From: Pseudomonadota bacterium
GTDB lineage: Bacteria > Pseudomonadota > Gammaproteobacteria > Xanthomonadales > Xanthomonadaceae
Length of the DNA stretch: 41,944 nucleotides
Assembly (NCBI GenBank): GCA_023388355.1
Contig: JAEWGI010000078.1
Span: 1 to 41,944, forward strand
Reading direction: 5' to 3'
Under the pieces are notes generated by a model. That model saw only the letters and a program-made list of their open reading frames with translations. It did no database searches and was not told where the DNA came from. Position 1 is the stretch's first letter, and each line of letters opens with the position of its first letter. Made by a program: the position numbers and the translations under genes. Positions 41,543 to 41,944 of this stretch are shown one piece after another.

Positions 41543-41815
41543 ATGCACGCCTACGTCTACAAGAGCCAGCGCCGGGCCGACACCTACGTCTACCTCGCCG
41601 CGCGCGACGCGTTCGAGAGTCTCCCGGAAGCCGTGCGCACGCGGCTCGGCCCGCTGCACTTCGTGCTCGACGTGGCCCTGGTCCCGGGCCGCCGGCTGGC
41701 GCAGGCCAACCCCGACGAGGTGCGCGCCAACCTCGCCGCCCGTGGCTTCCACCTGCAGCTTCCGCCGACCTCCGGCGTCGATCCGCTGAGCGAGGACTGG
41801 GGCACCGATGGCTGA
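41543..41815 (+). CDS. YcgL domain-containing protein
   Basis: A 90-residue cytoplasmic protein of the YcgL family ([53 protein letters not shown]). Function in the cell is not firmly known. The ATG at 41543 gives the usual family N-terminus M-x-x-Y-V-Y-K-S; the upstream open frame crosses the divergent peptidase promoter. Its end overlaps the next gene by 8 bp. Confidence 0.9.
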   Translation: MHAYVYKSQRRADTYVYLAARDAFESLPEAVRTRLGPLHFVLDVALVPGRRLAQANPDEVRANLAARGFHLQLPPTSGVDPLSEDWGTDG

Positions 41816-41944
41816 CGCCCCGGCGAACCGCCGACACGTCCTCGCCGCCGCGGCGATCGGGCTCGCGCTGACCCTGGCCACCGGCCCCGGCGGCGCGCTG
41901 GCGGCCGTGGCCGGCCTGCTGGCGCAGCCGGCGCTGGCGCTGGC
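41808..41944 (+). CDS. Start of an unidentified membrane or exported protein (partial)
   Basis: The first 45 codons only. After [12 protein letters not shown] there is a long Ala/Leu-rich hydrophobic stretch ([20 protein letters not shown] and more), so a signal anchor or the first membrane helices. It starts inside the YcgL gene (8-bp overlap), which implies co-transcription. No family can be assigned from this fragment. Confidence 0.6.
   Translation, partial: MADAPANRRHVLAAAAIGLALTLATGPGGALAAVAGLLAQPALAL

Overview
The window is GC-rich (about 70% by eye) chromosomal DNA, most likely from a member of the Xanthomonadaceae/Lysobacteraceae (Luteimonas-, Lysobacter- or Pseudoxanthomonas-like). 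This rests on the housekeeping backbone (atpD-atpC, GtrA, glmU, glmS, yggS, hemF, an S9 peptidase, a YcgL protein), the start-codon and RBS style, and short GGGATTCGGGATT and CCCTCCCCCGC repeats. The taxon is inferred, not proven.

Layout. (1) 1-3373: the end of the ATP synthase operon, a GtrA-like membrane protein and glmU; a cluster of small repeats widens the atpD-atpC gap to 200 bp. (2) 3374-4825: an accessory scar made of a rearranged transposase remnant abutting a lower-GC DUF6653-like gene that has an attC-like site upstream, so it looks like a stranded integron gene cassette. (3) 4894-12844, minus strand: a self-contained efflux/export operon of membrane-fusion protein, small ORF, ABC ATPase, two MacB-type permeases, NtrC-type regulator and histidine kinase. 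It is preceded by a near-perfect sigma54 promoter and two tandem palindromes, the expected enhancer sites. (4) 13023-19283: glmS, an alpha/beta-hydrolase membrane protein, and a divergent copper pair (HMA-like small protein and an OprC/NosA-type TonB receptor) with FNR-type boxes between them.

(5) 19358-36469: a lignin-aromatic catabolic island. A CoA ligase, feruloyl-CoA hydratase/lyase and vanillin dehydrogenase convert ferulate and p-coumarate to vanillate and 4-hydroxybenzoate. PobA and VanAB funnel these to protocatechuate. An MFS carrier and LigJ, LigK, LigI, LigAB and LigC run the 4,5-(meta) cleavage pathway to pyruvate and oxaloacetate. Three copies of a palindrome of the form GTTATR-NNN-YATAAC sit at the divergent promoters. 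Between two of them lies what appears to be a broken MarR-type regulator gene. The pathway's 4-oxalomesaconate tautomerase (LigU) is absent, and two genes of unknown role (a DUF1932 dehydrogenase and a ModA-like binding protein without a signal peptide) are embedded in the operon.

(6) 36770-41944: housekeeping genes again (yggS, hemF, an STM3941-like membrane protein, an S9 peptidase, a YcgL protein and the start of an unknown membrane protein).
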